Origin: Anthocerotibacter panamensis C109
GTDB lineage: Bacteria; Cyanobacteriota; Cyanobacteriia; Gloeobacterales; Anthocerotibacteraceae
Assembly (NCBI RefSeq): GCF_018389385.1
Contig: NZ_CP062698.1
Coordinates: 3,380,667 to 3,444,666, forward strand
Reading direction: 5' to 3'
Length of the DNA: 64,000 nucleotides
Part shown: positions 16,647 through 25,002 of the stretch, in pieces
How the letters are laid out: each line of letters opens with the position of its first letter
Position numbering within the stretch: the stretch's first letter is position 1
Position numbers and translations under genes: made by a program
Notes under the pieces: generated by a model
Databases searched by the model: none
Told to the model about the DNA's origin: nothing
Seen by the model: the letters and a program-made list of their open reading frames with translations, nothing else

Positions 16647-17663
16647 TTATTTGCGGAACTTTTTTTTACCCATTTGAGCCGCTGCTTCGACTTCAGCCAA
16701 TTGAGCATCCTGCAAAGACTGTCCCGTGGTGATGAGAAAAACATCGTCCAGACTGGGACGCGACTGCGCAACGGCAAAGACCGGGAAGCCCTTGTCCGTG
16801 AGGTACTGCTCCAGCCGTAGCGTAGCCCGCTCCTGTGTCCCGACAACCATACTGAGCGCATTGCCCTGGGTCCGGTTGATGACCACATCTTGCACAAAAT
16901 CCACCGCCTGGAGCGCTTGAGCGGCTTGTTGCGCCAAGTCGAGTGGCGTAAACTCTCTCAAGCGCAAGGTCACTCGGTCGCCACCGATTTGGTTTTTGAG
17001 CTGGTCGGGAGTCCCCTCGGCAATCACTTTTCCCTGAGCAAGGATCGCCACCCGGTCGCAGAGGACATCGATTTCCTCCAGATAGTGGCTGGTCAAAAGG
17101 ATGGCGATGCCCTGTGCCCGCAGATTGCGCAAGAAATCCCAGACTTTGAGACGGCTATTGATGTCCAGACCCACAGTCGGTTCATCTAAGAGCAAAACTT
17201 CCGGGCTGTGGAGCAGACCGCAGGCTATATCCAGCCGCTTCTTCATCCCACCCGAATAGGTGCCAATCAAGTCATCCGCCCGGTCCGCCAACTCCAGCAA
17301 GTCCAGCACCCGGCGGATACGGTCTTTGGCCCCAGCGCGGGGCAGATGGTAGAGATCTGCGTGCAGTTCGAGCAATTCGCGACCCGTGAGCATCTTGTCC
17401 TGGGCAATTTCCTGAGCGACGTAGCCGAGACGGGTGCGGACCAGCCGGGGGTCTTCGACGACCGAAGTCCCACAGACAAGCGCTTCTCCCGTGTCAGGTC
17501 GCTCAAGGGTTGCCAGACAGCGCAAAGTTGTGGTCTTCCCGGCTCCGTTTGGCCCCAATAGACCGTAGATTTGACCGGGATCGACCCGCAAAGAGACATC
17601 GACGACGGCGGGCTGGGTTCCGTAGCTTTTTTTGAGATGGCGGATCAAAACGGCTGGGTTCAT
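16647..17663 (-). CDS. ABC transporter ATP-binding protein (DrrA/CcmA type)
   Basis: A 338-residue ATPase of the ABC-2 export class. Walker A is GPNGAGKTT, the signature is TYSGGMKKRLDIA, and Walker B is EVLLLDEPTVGLD followed by the H-loop LLTSHYLEE. A C-terminal extension after residue 230 carries the DrrA-type regulatory region ending in DDVFLITTGQSL. The cognate ABC-2 permease normally next door is absent from this window. The start overlaps the stop of ctaB by four bases (ATGA), so it is translationally coupled to haem O synthesis genes; the substrate is unknown. Confidence 0.88.
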   Translation of the reverse strand: MNPAVLIRHLKKSYGTQPAVVDVSLRVDPGQIYGLLGPNGAGKTTTLRCLATLERPDTGEALVCGTSVVEDPRLVRTRLGYVAQEIAQDKMLTGRELLELHADLYHLPRAGAKDRIRRVLDLLELADRADDLIGTYSGGMKKRLDIACGLLHSPEVLLLDEPTVGLDINSRLKVWDFLRNLRAQGIAILLTSHYLEEIDVLCDRVAILAQGKVIAEGTPDQLKNQIGGDRVTLRLREFTPLDLAQQAAQALQAVDFVQDVVINRTQGNALSMVVGTQERATLRLEQYLTDKGFPVFAVAQSRPSLDDVFLITTGQSLQDAQLAEVEAAAQMGKKKFRK

Positions 17664-18565
17664 AGGAGGTAGCGCAGGCTGTCTACGCCGATGGCGACAA
17701 AGAGGAGCATCAAGTACAGAATCGAGAAGCGAAACAGCGACCGGGCTTCCTGGAGGTTGTCGTAGTCACGCACCAGACGAAGCATCCGCTCAATAAAGGC
17801 TACCCCCAGTATAGAGGCCGCAATCAGGTAGAACCAACCAGCCACGCCCAGCGGGAAGAGCAGGAGCGTCGCCAAGACGGTCGCAATGGTATAGAAGAGC
17901 ATCTGTTGGGTGGTAGCCCGGTTTCCGGCGATGACCGGCAGCATGGGTACCCCAGCCTTACGATATTCCTCCCCGATAAACATCGCTAGCGCCCAAAAGT
18001 GCGGTGGAGTCCACAAAAAAACGATCAGAAAAAGCGCCAGAGCCGAGAGGTTGACCTGCCCAGTCACCGCCGCCCAACCAACCAATGGCGGAATAGCCCC
18101 GGCAGCACCGCCAATAACGATATTTTGGGTAGTCGTCCGCTTGAGCCATAAAGAGTAGACCAGCACGTAAAACAGAATCCCTAACTGAGCCAACAGAGCA
18201 CTGAGCAGATTAGCCGCTAGATTGAGGATGACAAACGAGAGCCCCGCCAGGATCGCCCCAAAGACTAGGGCTTGCCAGGGCTGTAGACGGCCCGCCGGGA
18301 GGGGTCGTGTCCGGGTGCGTTCCATCAGCGCATCAATGTCCCGGTCAATGACGCAGTTAAACGTGTTGGCGCTACAGGAGGCCAGCGCCCCGCCCAGGAT
18401 CGTCATGAGCAAGAGCAAGGGGTCCACATGGCCCTGCCCTGCTAGCCACATGGCTCCAGCCGTGGTGATCAAGAGCAGGGTGATGATCCGGGGTTTGGTC
18501 AGTTGGAAGAAGTCCCCGCAGGTCTGCTGCCAGGAGGTTGTGATGTTTACATTCGCCTGTTGCAC
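17660..18565 (-). CDS. ctaB: Protohaem IX farnesyltransferase (haem O synthase)
   Basis: Membrane prenyltransferase that adds farnesyl to haem B to give haem O, the first step to haem A for cytochrome oxidase. Seen are about eight membrane helices and the prenyl diphosphate site NTFNCVIDRDIDALMERTRT, with the second conserved block YRKAGVPMLPVIAG. I place the start at a GTG at 18565 (protein VQQANVNITTSW...), preceded by AAGGA; it lies 37 bases after the ctaA stop. A longer frame to 18676 would overlap ctaA and adds residues unlike the family. It sits between ctaA and the ABC ATPase and divergently serves the coxBAC operon. Confidence 0.93.
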   Translation of the reverse strand: MQQANVNITTSWQQTCGDFFQLTKPRIITLLLITTAGAMWLAGQGHVDPLLLLMTILGGALASCSANTFNCVIDRDIDALMERTRTRPLPAGRLQPWQALVFGAILAGLSFVILNLAANLLSALLAQLGILFYVLVYSLWLKRTTTQNIVIGGAAGAIPPLVGWAAVTGQVNLSALALFLIVFLWTPPHFWALAMFIGEEYRKAGVPMLPVIAGNRATTQQMLFYTIATVLATLLLFPLGVAGWFYLIAASILGVAFIERMLRLVRDYDNLQEARSLFRFSILYLMLLFVAIGVDSLRYLL

Positions 18566-18602
18566 AGTAAAGTCCTTCGCAATGAATGAGCAAACGCTGC
18601 CT

Positions 18603-19595
18603 TCAGCCGGGGTGCTGAGTAGCAGGGGAAACGGGCGTAGCTTCGCCGATAGCGCTGATAGCATGATTCGGCGCAACAGCCCGGAAAGCCAGGACAGTCG
18701 TGACTACCATACTGGCAAATAACCCGATGCCCACCACCAAATGGGCGACAGTCAATAGAGGCACCTGGAGCTGTAGCATATAGGTCGCAAGCCCCAGCCC
18801 TACTTGCAGAGCGACTAGGAGCAACGCCAGCATCGGTCCATAAGCGACAGGGGAATGCCAGTCCACCGAACGCCACGCCACCAGAACGACCAGCGTCACC
18901 ATGGCGAGGGTCGGGGCTACACCCCAGAGATGGTTGTGCATGACCTGACACTGTAGCGAATCGCCCAGACACTGATTTAAGGCCCATTGAGACGCGACCA
19001 GCCCCCCGAGAATGAGCTGCCCATAAGTCACCAGAGCCGCGCCCAAGGCGACCCAGGCTAACGCAGTGACCCGCTGACTCACCCGAGGACGCGGACCAAG
19101 ATTCATGCCAATGGTCAACAGGGCTGCAAAAAACAGCGTCGCCGTGCCTAGGTGGGCCGTCACGATATCAAAGCGCAAGAGTTCGGTCACCGTGAGAGCA
19201 CCCAAGGCTCCTTGCACCAAGACCAGCATAAGCGCCCCGGTCATAGCCCAAGGCAGCCAGCGGGGCAAGAGTTTTCGCCCCCACCAAGCGAGCCCAGTCA
19301 GCCCGAGCGTCATCGCCCCGACCGTAGTGGCAATCACCCGGTGAAACCATTCCCAAAAAATCAGGGCATCCATTTGAGCCGGAAGCACACTGCCATAGCA
19401 CAAAGGCCAATCGGGGCAAGCGAGACCGGCATTCATCACCCGAGTCATCCCGCCCACAGCCATCAGGAAGACCGTGATGACCGCCGTGGCATAGATGCCG
19501 TGCTTGATAAAACCCTGCGAGAACCAACCTTGGTACCGCCCATCATCGGACGGGCGTCGAAAGAAATATAGCCATTCAGTAGTGTTACTTGCCAT
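18603..19595 (-). CDS. ctaA: Haem A synthase
   Basis: Membrane oxygenase converting haem O to haem A. The 330-residue protein has about eight helices. The haem-binding histidines are in FWEWFHRVIATT, VTAHLGTATLFF, VMHNHLWG and LTVAHLVVGIGL, and the conserved disulfide-forming loop is GLACPDWPLCYG. I start at ATG 19595 (MASNTTEWLYFF), with GGAG eight bases before it; the open frame continues upstream to 19691 without family similarity. It heads the minus-strand ctaA-ctaB-ABC operon, divergent from coxBAC. Confidence 0.93.
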   Translation of the reverse strand: MASNTTEWLYFFRRPSDDGRYQGWFSQGFIKHGIYATAVITVFLMAVGGMTRVMNAGLACPDWPLCYGSVLPAQMDALIFWEWFHRVIATTVGAMTLGLTGLAWWGRKLLPRWLPWAMTGALMLVLVQGALGALTVTELLRFDIVTAHLGTATLFFAALLTIGMNLGPRPRVSQRVTALAWVALGAALVTYGQLILGGLVASQWALNQCLGDSLQCQVMHNHLWGVAPTLAMVTLVVLVAWRSVDWHSPVAYGPMLALLLVALQVGLGLATYMLQLQVPLLTVAHLVVGIGLFASMVVTTVLAFRAVAPNHAISAIGEATPVSPATQHPG

Positions 19596-20058
19596 CCCAT
19601 CAGCTCCTGCCCAAGCTCGTTGTGCGCCTCGCCAACACGGCAGCTTTTGTTTCTTTATCCACGCTAGACGCGACGCATATCGATGATCCACACTTTAAGA
19701 TAGTTTTTAGAATAGTTAAGTTTATAAGAAGAAGAAGTAACGTTTCGTGTCACAATTTTGCTCTATCTGCCAATACGGTTTTTTCCTCTGCACGACGTAT
19801 CCTTAGAAATAAATATTTTTAGTTTGAGTAATATTTCTTATAAGCTGTATAAGTATTGCCCTTATAAAAATATCACGGCGCAATAGACTTAAGCACTTAG
19901 GTGTCTGGTGGGAATCTAGCAGTACAAGCGATGCATTGGCTAAGCCTGAAGAAATAGCTAAACTTGATTGACCCTACGGATCACAACGGATAGCGTTGAA
20001 AAGTGCACGCCTTTGCCTGCACTAGTCGCAATGGCAGCGAGAGCGCAAAAGAGAAATC
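19596..20058. promoter_or_regulatory. AT-rich divergent control region between ctaA and coxB
   Basis: About 460 bases without a gene. It should hold promoters for both the haem A genes and the oxidase operon. One candidate for coxB is TTGAGT at 19824-19829 and TATAAG at 19848-19853 (18-base spacing), giving a leader of roughly 200 bases; this is weak evidence. A small inverted repeat GTGCA/TGCAC lies near 20001-20020. Confidence 0.35.
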
Positions 20059-20889
20059 ATGAATGTTCGTAAAATTACTCTGCGGGTGGTAGGTGCGTTG
20101 GCGGTAGTCGCGATCGCCGTGATCAGCCTCTGGTATGGGGCCAACAATGGGCTGCTCCCCGCCGAAGTCTCCTCCGAATCTCGGGATATTGACCAATTGT
20201 TCCGGGTCATGCTGGTGATCGCCACGGCTGTTTTCCTTCTGGTGGAAGGAGCCCTTATCTATTCGGTCCTTGCCTTCCGGCAAAAACCTGGCGATACTAC
20301 CGATGGCCCACCGATTCACGGCAGTGTCCCCCTCGAAATCTTTTGGACGGCAGTCCCGGCAGCCGTAGTGCTCTGGATCTCTGTCTACAGCTTCAGCGTC
20401 TCCACCAAGGTTGCTGCGGGCGGGTCTGGAGGGTTGGGCTGTACGGTGGATTGCCCGATGATTGTCCAAAACACCGCCGCCCCGTCCGGCAAAGAACTGA
20501 TGGTCAACGTCACCGCGCAGCAGTATGCCTGGACCTTCAAATATCCTGGCTATGACACGGAAGTGGGTGAACTACATGTCCCTTTGGGCCGGGAGGTCAT
20601 CGTCAACATGACCTCTAAAGATGTCATTCACGCTTTTTGGGTCCCTGAGTTTCGCCTCAAGCAAGATGTCATCCCTGGACGCGTCACCCGACTCCGGTTT
20701 ACCGCCATCAAAGCCGGAACCTATCCCCTGCGCTGCGCCGAGTTGTGCGGAGCCAACCATGGCGTCATGATCACCCAAGTCGTGGTCGATGAGCCCAAAG
20801 ACTTCGAGAAGTGGGAGAAAACCGAGCTAGCGGGCGGCGTGGCTCAAGGGACGACCCCGGCATCCGCCGCCGCCTTGGCCCTCAAGTAA
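20059..20889 (+). CDS. coxB: Cytochrome c oxidase subunit II
   Basis: A 276-residue subunit that accepts electrons from cytochrome c6 or plastocyanin through CuA. Two membrane helices (about 8-28 and 48-70) precede a periplasmic/lumenal cupredoxin domain. CuA ligands are His in DVIHAFWVPEF and the block CAELCGANHGVM (two Cys, Glu carbonyl, His, Met). The aromatic electron-entry region is QQYAWTFKYPG. An insertion before the cupredoxin domain has an extra pair, GLGCTVDCPM, not part of CuA and possibly a disulfide. It is the first gene of coxB-coxA-coxC. Confidence 0.95.
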   Translation: MNVRKITLRVVGALAVVAIAVISLWYGANNGLLPAEVSSESRDIDQLFRVMLVIATAVFLLVEGALIYSVLAFRQKPGDTTDGPPIHGSVPLEIFWTAVPAAVVLWISVYSFSVSTKVAAGGSGGLGCTVDCPMIVQNTAAPSGKELMVNVTAQQYAWTFKYPGYDTEVGELHVPLGREVIVNMTSKDVIHAFWVPEFRLKQDVIPGRVTRLRFTAIKAGTYPLRCAELCGANHGVMITQVVVDEPKDFEKWEKTELAGGVAQGTTPASAAALALK

Positions 20890-20907
20890 AAGGAGCTTTG
20901 GTACGAC

Positions 20908-22533
20908 ATGCAATTGACGCAAGACCAAATCAAGCAAGATCCGCCCCAGGATTGGCGTAGGTACTTCACTTTCTGTACCGATCACAAGGTGATTGGGGTC
21001 CAGTATATGGTGACCTCCTTCACGCTCTATCTGGTCGGAGGATTTTTGGCGATGTTGATCCGGGCGGAGTTGTGGACGCCTGATCCAGACTTCTTCCCGG
21101 ACTCTCAGGTCTACAATGGGGTCTTTACGGTCCACGCCACAATCATGATCTTTTTGTGGCTGATTCCGATGCTGGCTGGGTTTGCCAACTTCCTCATCCC
21201 CTTGATGATTGGGGCTAGGGATATGGCCTTCCCGCGTCTCAATGCCCTGGCTTTCTGGTTGATCCCGCCGGGGGCAATCCTCCTGCTCTCCAGCTTTTTT
21301 GTGGGGGCTCCTGCCGCAGGTTGGACCTCCTATCCGCCCCTCAGCCTCATGGACGGGACGGCGGGTCAGGCCATCTGGCTGGCGAGTGTGATCCTACTGG
21401 GCACATCCTCGATTATGGGGGCGCTCAACTTCATCACCACGATCTGGGAGATGCGCATCCCCAGTATGGACATTTGGCGGATGCCGCTTTTTATCTGGGC
21501 GATGTTTGCCACCTCGATCATCACGCTACTCGCCACGCCGGTCTTGACGGGGGCTTTGGTCCTGCTCACCTTTGACCTGTTGGCGAAGACTACGTTCTTC
21601 AATCCGATAGGGGGCGGCGATCCGGTCATCTACCAGCACATGTTCTGGTTCTATTCCCACCCGGCGGTCTACATCATGGTCCTGCCGGGATTTGGGATGA
21701 TTTCTGAGATCCTGCCGGTCTTCTCGCGCAAGCCCATCTTTGGGTACCGGGCGATAGCCGTTTCCTCCATGACGATTGCCATCCTTGGGTTTATTGTCTG
21801 GGCGCACCATATGTTTACCAGCGGTACCCCGGAATGGCTGCGGATCTTCTTTATGATCACCTCGATGATTATTGCGGTCCCGACGGGCATCAAGGTCTTC
21901 AGTTGGGTGGCGACGATATGGGGTGGCAAACTGCGTTTCACCTCGGCGATGCTCTTTGCCTTGGGCTTTCTCTCGGTCTTTCTGGTCGGCGGACTGAGCG
22001 GGATCATGCTCGCTTCGGTGCCTTTTGATATCCATGTCCACGACACCTACTTCGTGGTCGCACACCTGCACTACGTGCTCTTTGGAGGGAGTGTATTCGC
22101 TGTGTACGCCGGGATATACTACTGGTTCCCGAAGATCACCGGACGTATGCTCAACGAAACCTGGGGCAAGATCCACTTCGTTTTGACCTTTGTCGGATTT
22201 AACCTGTGTTTCTTCCCGATGCACCGGCTTGGTCTGATGGGGATGCCCCGTCGGGTGGCGGCCTATGATGCTAGCTTTACGGACCTCAACGTGCTGATTG
22301 GCATCGGGGGCTTCCTCCTGGGGGTCTCGACCCTACCATTTTTAGCTAATGCGGTCTATAGCTGGATCGGCGGCCCTAAAGCCCCAGCCAATCCCTGGGA
22401 GGCGCTGACCTTGGAATGGACCACCCCCTCCCCGCCTCCGGTGGAGAATTGGGACGTGTTGCCAGTGTTGACCGTCGGACCCTACGACTACGGTCACGAA
22501 GGGCGCGACCCGCAAGAAATTATCCGCAGTTAA
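20908..22533 (+). CDS. coxA: Cytochrome c oxidase subunit I
   Basis: The catalytic 541-residue haem-copper subunit with twelve membrane helices. Haem and CuB ligands are visible: [28 protein letters not shown] (with the His-Tyr cross-link pair), [10 protein letters not shown] and [17 protein letters not shown]. Where A1-type oxidases have a Glu in HPEVYI at the end of the D channel, this protein has the YS-HPA pattern that defines A2-type oxidases. CoxA starts 18 bases after coxB, with AAGGAG before its ATG. Confidence 0.97.
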   Translation: MQLTQDQIKQDPPQDWRRYFTFCTDHKVIGVQYMVTSFTLYLVGGFLAMLIRAELWTPDPDFFPDSQVYNGVFTVHATIMIFLWLIPMLAGFANFLIPLMIGARDMAFPRLNALAFWLIPPGAILLLSSFFVGAPAAGWTSYPPLSLMDGTAGQAIWLASVILLGTSSIMGALNFITTIWEMRIPSMDIWRMPLFIWAMFATSIITLLATPVLTGALVLLTFDLLAKTTFFNPIGGGDPVIYQHMFWFYSHPAVYIMVLPGFGMISEILPVFSRKPIFGYRAIAVSSMTIAILGFIVWAHHMFTSGTPEWLRIFFMITSMIIAVPTGIKVFSWVATIWGGKLRFTSAMLFALGFLSVFLVGGLSGIMLASVPFDIHVHDTYFVVAHLHYVLFGGSVFAVYAGIYYWFPKITGRMLNETWGKIHFVLTFVGFNLCFFPMHRLGLMGMPRRVAAYDASFTDLNVLIGIGGFLLGVSTLPFLANAVYSWIGGPKAPANPWEALTLEWTTPSPPPVENWDVLPVLTVGPYDYGHEGRDPQEIIRS

Positions 22534-22593
22534 ACCTCTAGCTCCGGTTCCCCGCCCGAGCTAGGACGCTGAAGTTTATGGGAGCCTCCCGCT

Positions 22594-23247
22594 ATGCAAA
22601 TCTCGCCCAACGAATCCGACCTGCTCAACCCGATGGTGGCTAACACTGGTGAAGCCGGTGCTGTCGCTGTCCACCATATGGACCACGAGCACCCGGACCT
22701 CCGTCTTTTTGGGTTCCTGCTCTTTCTTATCTCGGAAGGGATGCTCTTTGTGGGTCTCTTTGTGGCCTATTTGGCTTTCCGGGCGGTGGCGACCCAATGG
22801 CCTCCTGCGGGCACACCCAAGCTGGAATTTCTGATCCCTGCGGCCAACACGGTGATCCTTATCTCCAGCAGCTTCGTCATCCACCGGGCGGAGGGAGCCA
22901 TCAAAAATGGGGATGTCCAAGGGGTGCGCCGCTGGTTTGGGATCACCGCCCTGATGGGGGCGGTTTTCCTTGCCGGTCAAGCCTACGAGTACTTTGGCCT
23001 AATTTTCAAAGAGGGACTGACGCTCTGGTCTGGGCTCTATGGGGGCACTTTTTATGTCCTGACGGGCTTCCACGGATTTCACGTCCTAGTGGGTCTGCTG
23101 CTGATGCTGGGCGTAATGTACCGCTCCTTTAAGGAAGACCACTACACCGCTGAGAAACACTTTGGCGTCGAGGCAGCCAGTGTCTACTGGCACTTTGTCG
23201 ATGGCGTGTGGGTTGTCCTCTTCCTGTTGCTCTATGTAATCCGATGA
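22594..23247 (+). CDS. coxC: Cytochrome c oxidase subunit III
   Basis: A 217-residue integral membrane subunit that stabilises subunit I. Family markers include FLISEGMLFVGLFVAYLAFR, ANTVILISSSFVIHRA, GLYGGTFYVLTGFHGFHVLV and SVYWHFVDGVWVVLFLLLY. The length is typical for the five-helix bacterial form. It is followed with an ATGA overlap by a ferric-reductase-like membrane protein, so the operon continues. Confidence 0.94.
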   Translation: MQISPNESDLLNPMVANTGEAGAVAVHHMDHEHPDLRLFGFLLFLISEGMLFVGLFVAYLAFRAVATQWPPAGTPKLEFLIPAANTVILISSSFVIHRAEGAIKNGDVQGVRRWFGITALMGAVFLAGQAYEYFGLIFKEGLTLWSGLYGGTFYVLTGFHGFHVLVGLLLMLGVMYRSFKEDHYTAEKHFGVEAASVYWHFVDGVWVVLFLLLYVIR

Positions 23248-23885
23248 ACTACCGGGCTGAACGGGTGCCACCCGTCCTTTCTTCCAGGCATCGGATACGA
23301 GACTGGACTTGGTTCGTCCTGACGATGCTCCTCGGGAGTGTCTGGGTCTATCTGGTCATCCTGCCCTTTATCAATCCCAGCGACCATCTATGGCAGCAGG
23401 AAGTGACCCAGTATCAGGGCAATCTTGCGCTCTTTTGTCTGGGGATCATCCTCTATGCCTCCGGGCTCAGCCGTTGGCTTCCGGCTATAGTCAAAGACCG
23501 GCGCTGGTTGGGGTTGATGGCTTTTGGGCTGGCGGTCGCTCACACGATTAGTGGCTTTAAACACACCTTGGGTGGGGATTGGCAGGGCTGGCAGTTTTTG
23601 GGTCCGCTAGAACAAGGTGCCTTGGGGATCGGGGTCTTGAGCCTGCTCTTGCTAACTGTGTTGGCGCTAACCAGCAACAACTGGTCCGTCCAAACCCTAG
23701 GTAAAGGCTGGAAGGTGCTCCACCGTTCGCTGTTTTATCCGGCGGTGATATTGGCCTTGCTGCACACGGCGGGCCTCGGAGTCCATTTCCGCTGGTCTAC
23801 GCCGCAGGGCTTAATCAATCTATTATTGGTTGCGCTTACGCTAGTGGGTGCGCTCTGGTTACGTCGTACCGTTTCACCGCGCTAG
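23244..23885 (+). CDS. Ferric reductase-like transmembrane protein
   Basis: A 213-residue membrane protein with about six helices. Histidines in VAHTISGFKHT and in VLHRSLFYPAVILALLHTAG are spaced on two helices as in the ferric reductase/MsrQ-type family, where they hold two b haems. No FAD or NAD domain follows, so it would pass electrons to or from a partner. I start at ATG 23244, which overlaps the coxC stop by four bases. Co-transcription with coxBAC suggests a part in respiratory electron transfer or metal reduction for oxidase assembly; this is inference. Confidence 0.65.
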   Translation: MNYRAERVPPVLSSRHRIRDWTWFVLTMLLGSVWVYLVILPFINPSDHLWQQEVTQYQGNLALFCLGIILYASGLSRWLPAIVKDRRWLGLMAFGLAVAHTISGFKHTLGGDWQGWQFLGPLEQGALGIGVLSLLLLTVLALTSNNWSVQTLGKGWKVLHRSLFYPAVILALLHTAGLGVHFRWSTPQGLINLLLVALTLVGALWLRRTVSPR

Positions 23886-23895
23886 GTTTCCCGTA

Positions 23896-24936
23896 ATGGA
23901 TACAGTGCGCTACGTCTGTCAGTTGTTCCTGTGGTCCTTGGGCATCTGTTTGGTGGGCATCAATGTCCTAAATTCATTCTTGGAAAAGGCCCTTGCCACG
24001 GGAGCGGACGCTCCAAACCAGTTTTCGGCCCCAGTGGCTTTGGTTAAGACGCAAGATGATCTTTTTTTGGTAGACCATGACCACATGCGTGTCCTCGCCC
24101 TCGATAACCAGGGCACCGTGCGCCCCATCGCTGGAAGCGGCAGCCTCACCGCTTCAGGAGATGGCGGACCCGCGCTACAGGCAGGGATGTACGCCCTGGG
24201 CCTCGCCCGTGACAGATGGGGAAATCTCTACGTAGCGGACCACGGCAACCACCGCATCCGGCGCATTGACCCCAAAGGGCGCATCAGCACGTTTGCTGGG
24301 ACTGGCAAGCCTGGATTTAGCGGGGATGGCGGGCGGGCCGCAGCGGCTCAGTTAAACAACCCCGTGGGTGTGGCAGTAGACGCCCAAGATAACCTCTACC
24401 TCACGGACTACGCCAATCACCGCCTGCGCCGCGTGGATGCCCAAGGGCAAATGACCACGCTGGCTGGGACGGGACGGCCTGGATTTAGCCCGGACGGGAC
24501 GCCTGCTCTGGCGGCAGACCTCAACTCTCCCTGGGCGGTGACCCTCGACTGCGCGGGGCGCGTGCTCTTTACAGACCTTGGTTCTCAAAGTGTCAAGCGC
24601 CTAGACCGAGGCAAAATCGTCACCGTGATGAAGGGCTTGGGTCGTCCTACGGGGCTGGCGGTGGACTGCTCGCAAGGCGAGACAGTCTACGTCAGCGATG
24701 TCACGCTCAATCAGGTCCTCAGCTTCTCTGGTGGAGTCAAGCGCGTGGTGGCGGGATTACAGCCCAAAAGCCTCGGCGATGGCAAACCTGCTCTCCAAGC
24801 GGAGTTAAGTTCCCCCTACGCCCTGACCGTGGATGCCCTAGGTCAACTCTGGATCGCCGACACCAACCACAACCGCATCCGTATCATTGACCGCAATGGA
24901 TTCATCACCACGGTCCTAGCAGGACAGCCGGGTTGA
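23896..24936 (+). CDS. NHL-repeat beta-propeller protein, membrane anchored
   Basis: A 346-residue protein with an N-terminal hydrophobic anchor or signal (about residues 5-25) and then five or more NHL repeats, for example GNLYVADHGNHRIRRIDPKG, DNLYLTDYANHRLRRVDAQG and QLWIADTNHNRIRIIDRNG, with intervening GTGKPGFSGDGG-type loops. NHL propellers usually bind proteins or ligands; no catalytic residue is evident. I start at ATG 23896 rather than an upstream start inside the preceding gene. It is the last gene of the cox run. Confidence 0.8.
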   Translation: MDTVRYVCQLFLWSLGICLVGINVLNSFLEKALATGADAPNQFSAPVALVKTQDDLFLVDHDHMRVLALDNQGTVRPIAGSGSLTASGDGGPALQAGMYALGLARDRWGNLYVADHGNHRIRRIDPKGRISTFAGTGKPGFSGDGGRAAAAQLNNPVGVAVDAQDNLYLTDYANHRLRRVDAQGQMTTLAGTGRPGFSPDGTPALAADLNSPWAVTLDCAGRVLFTDLGSQSVKRLDRGKIVTVMKGLGRPTGLAVDCSQGETVYVSDVTLNQVLSFSGGVKRVVAGLQPKSLGDGKPALQAELSSPYALTVDALGQLWIADTNHNRIRIIDRNGFITTVLAGQPG

Positions 24937-25002
24937 ACTACATTCACTACCATGGAATCAGGGGGCAGCCACCTGCGCTATCCATTGACGGAGCCTATGA
25001 CC

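Noticed and set aside
21526-22224. Minus-strand frame of 232 residues inside coxA
   Set aside because: It is antisense to highly conserved coxA codons, and its composition (Arg/His/Asp-rich) is typical of a shadow frame.
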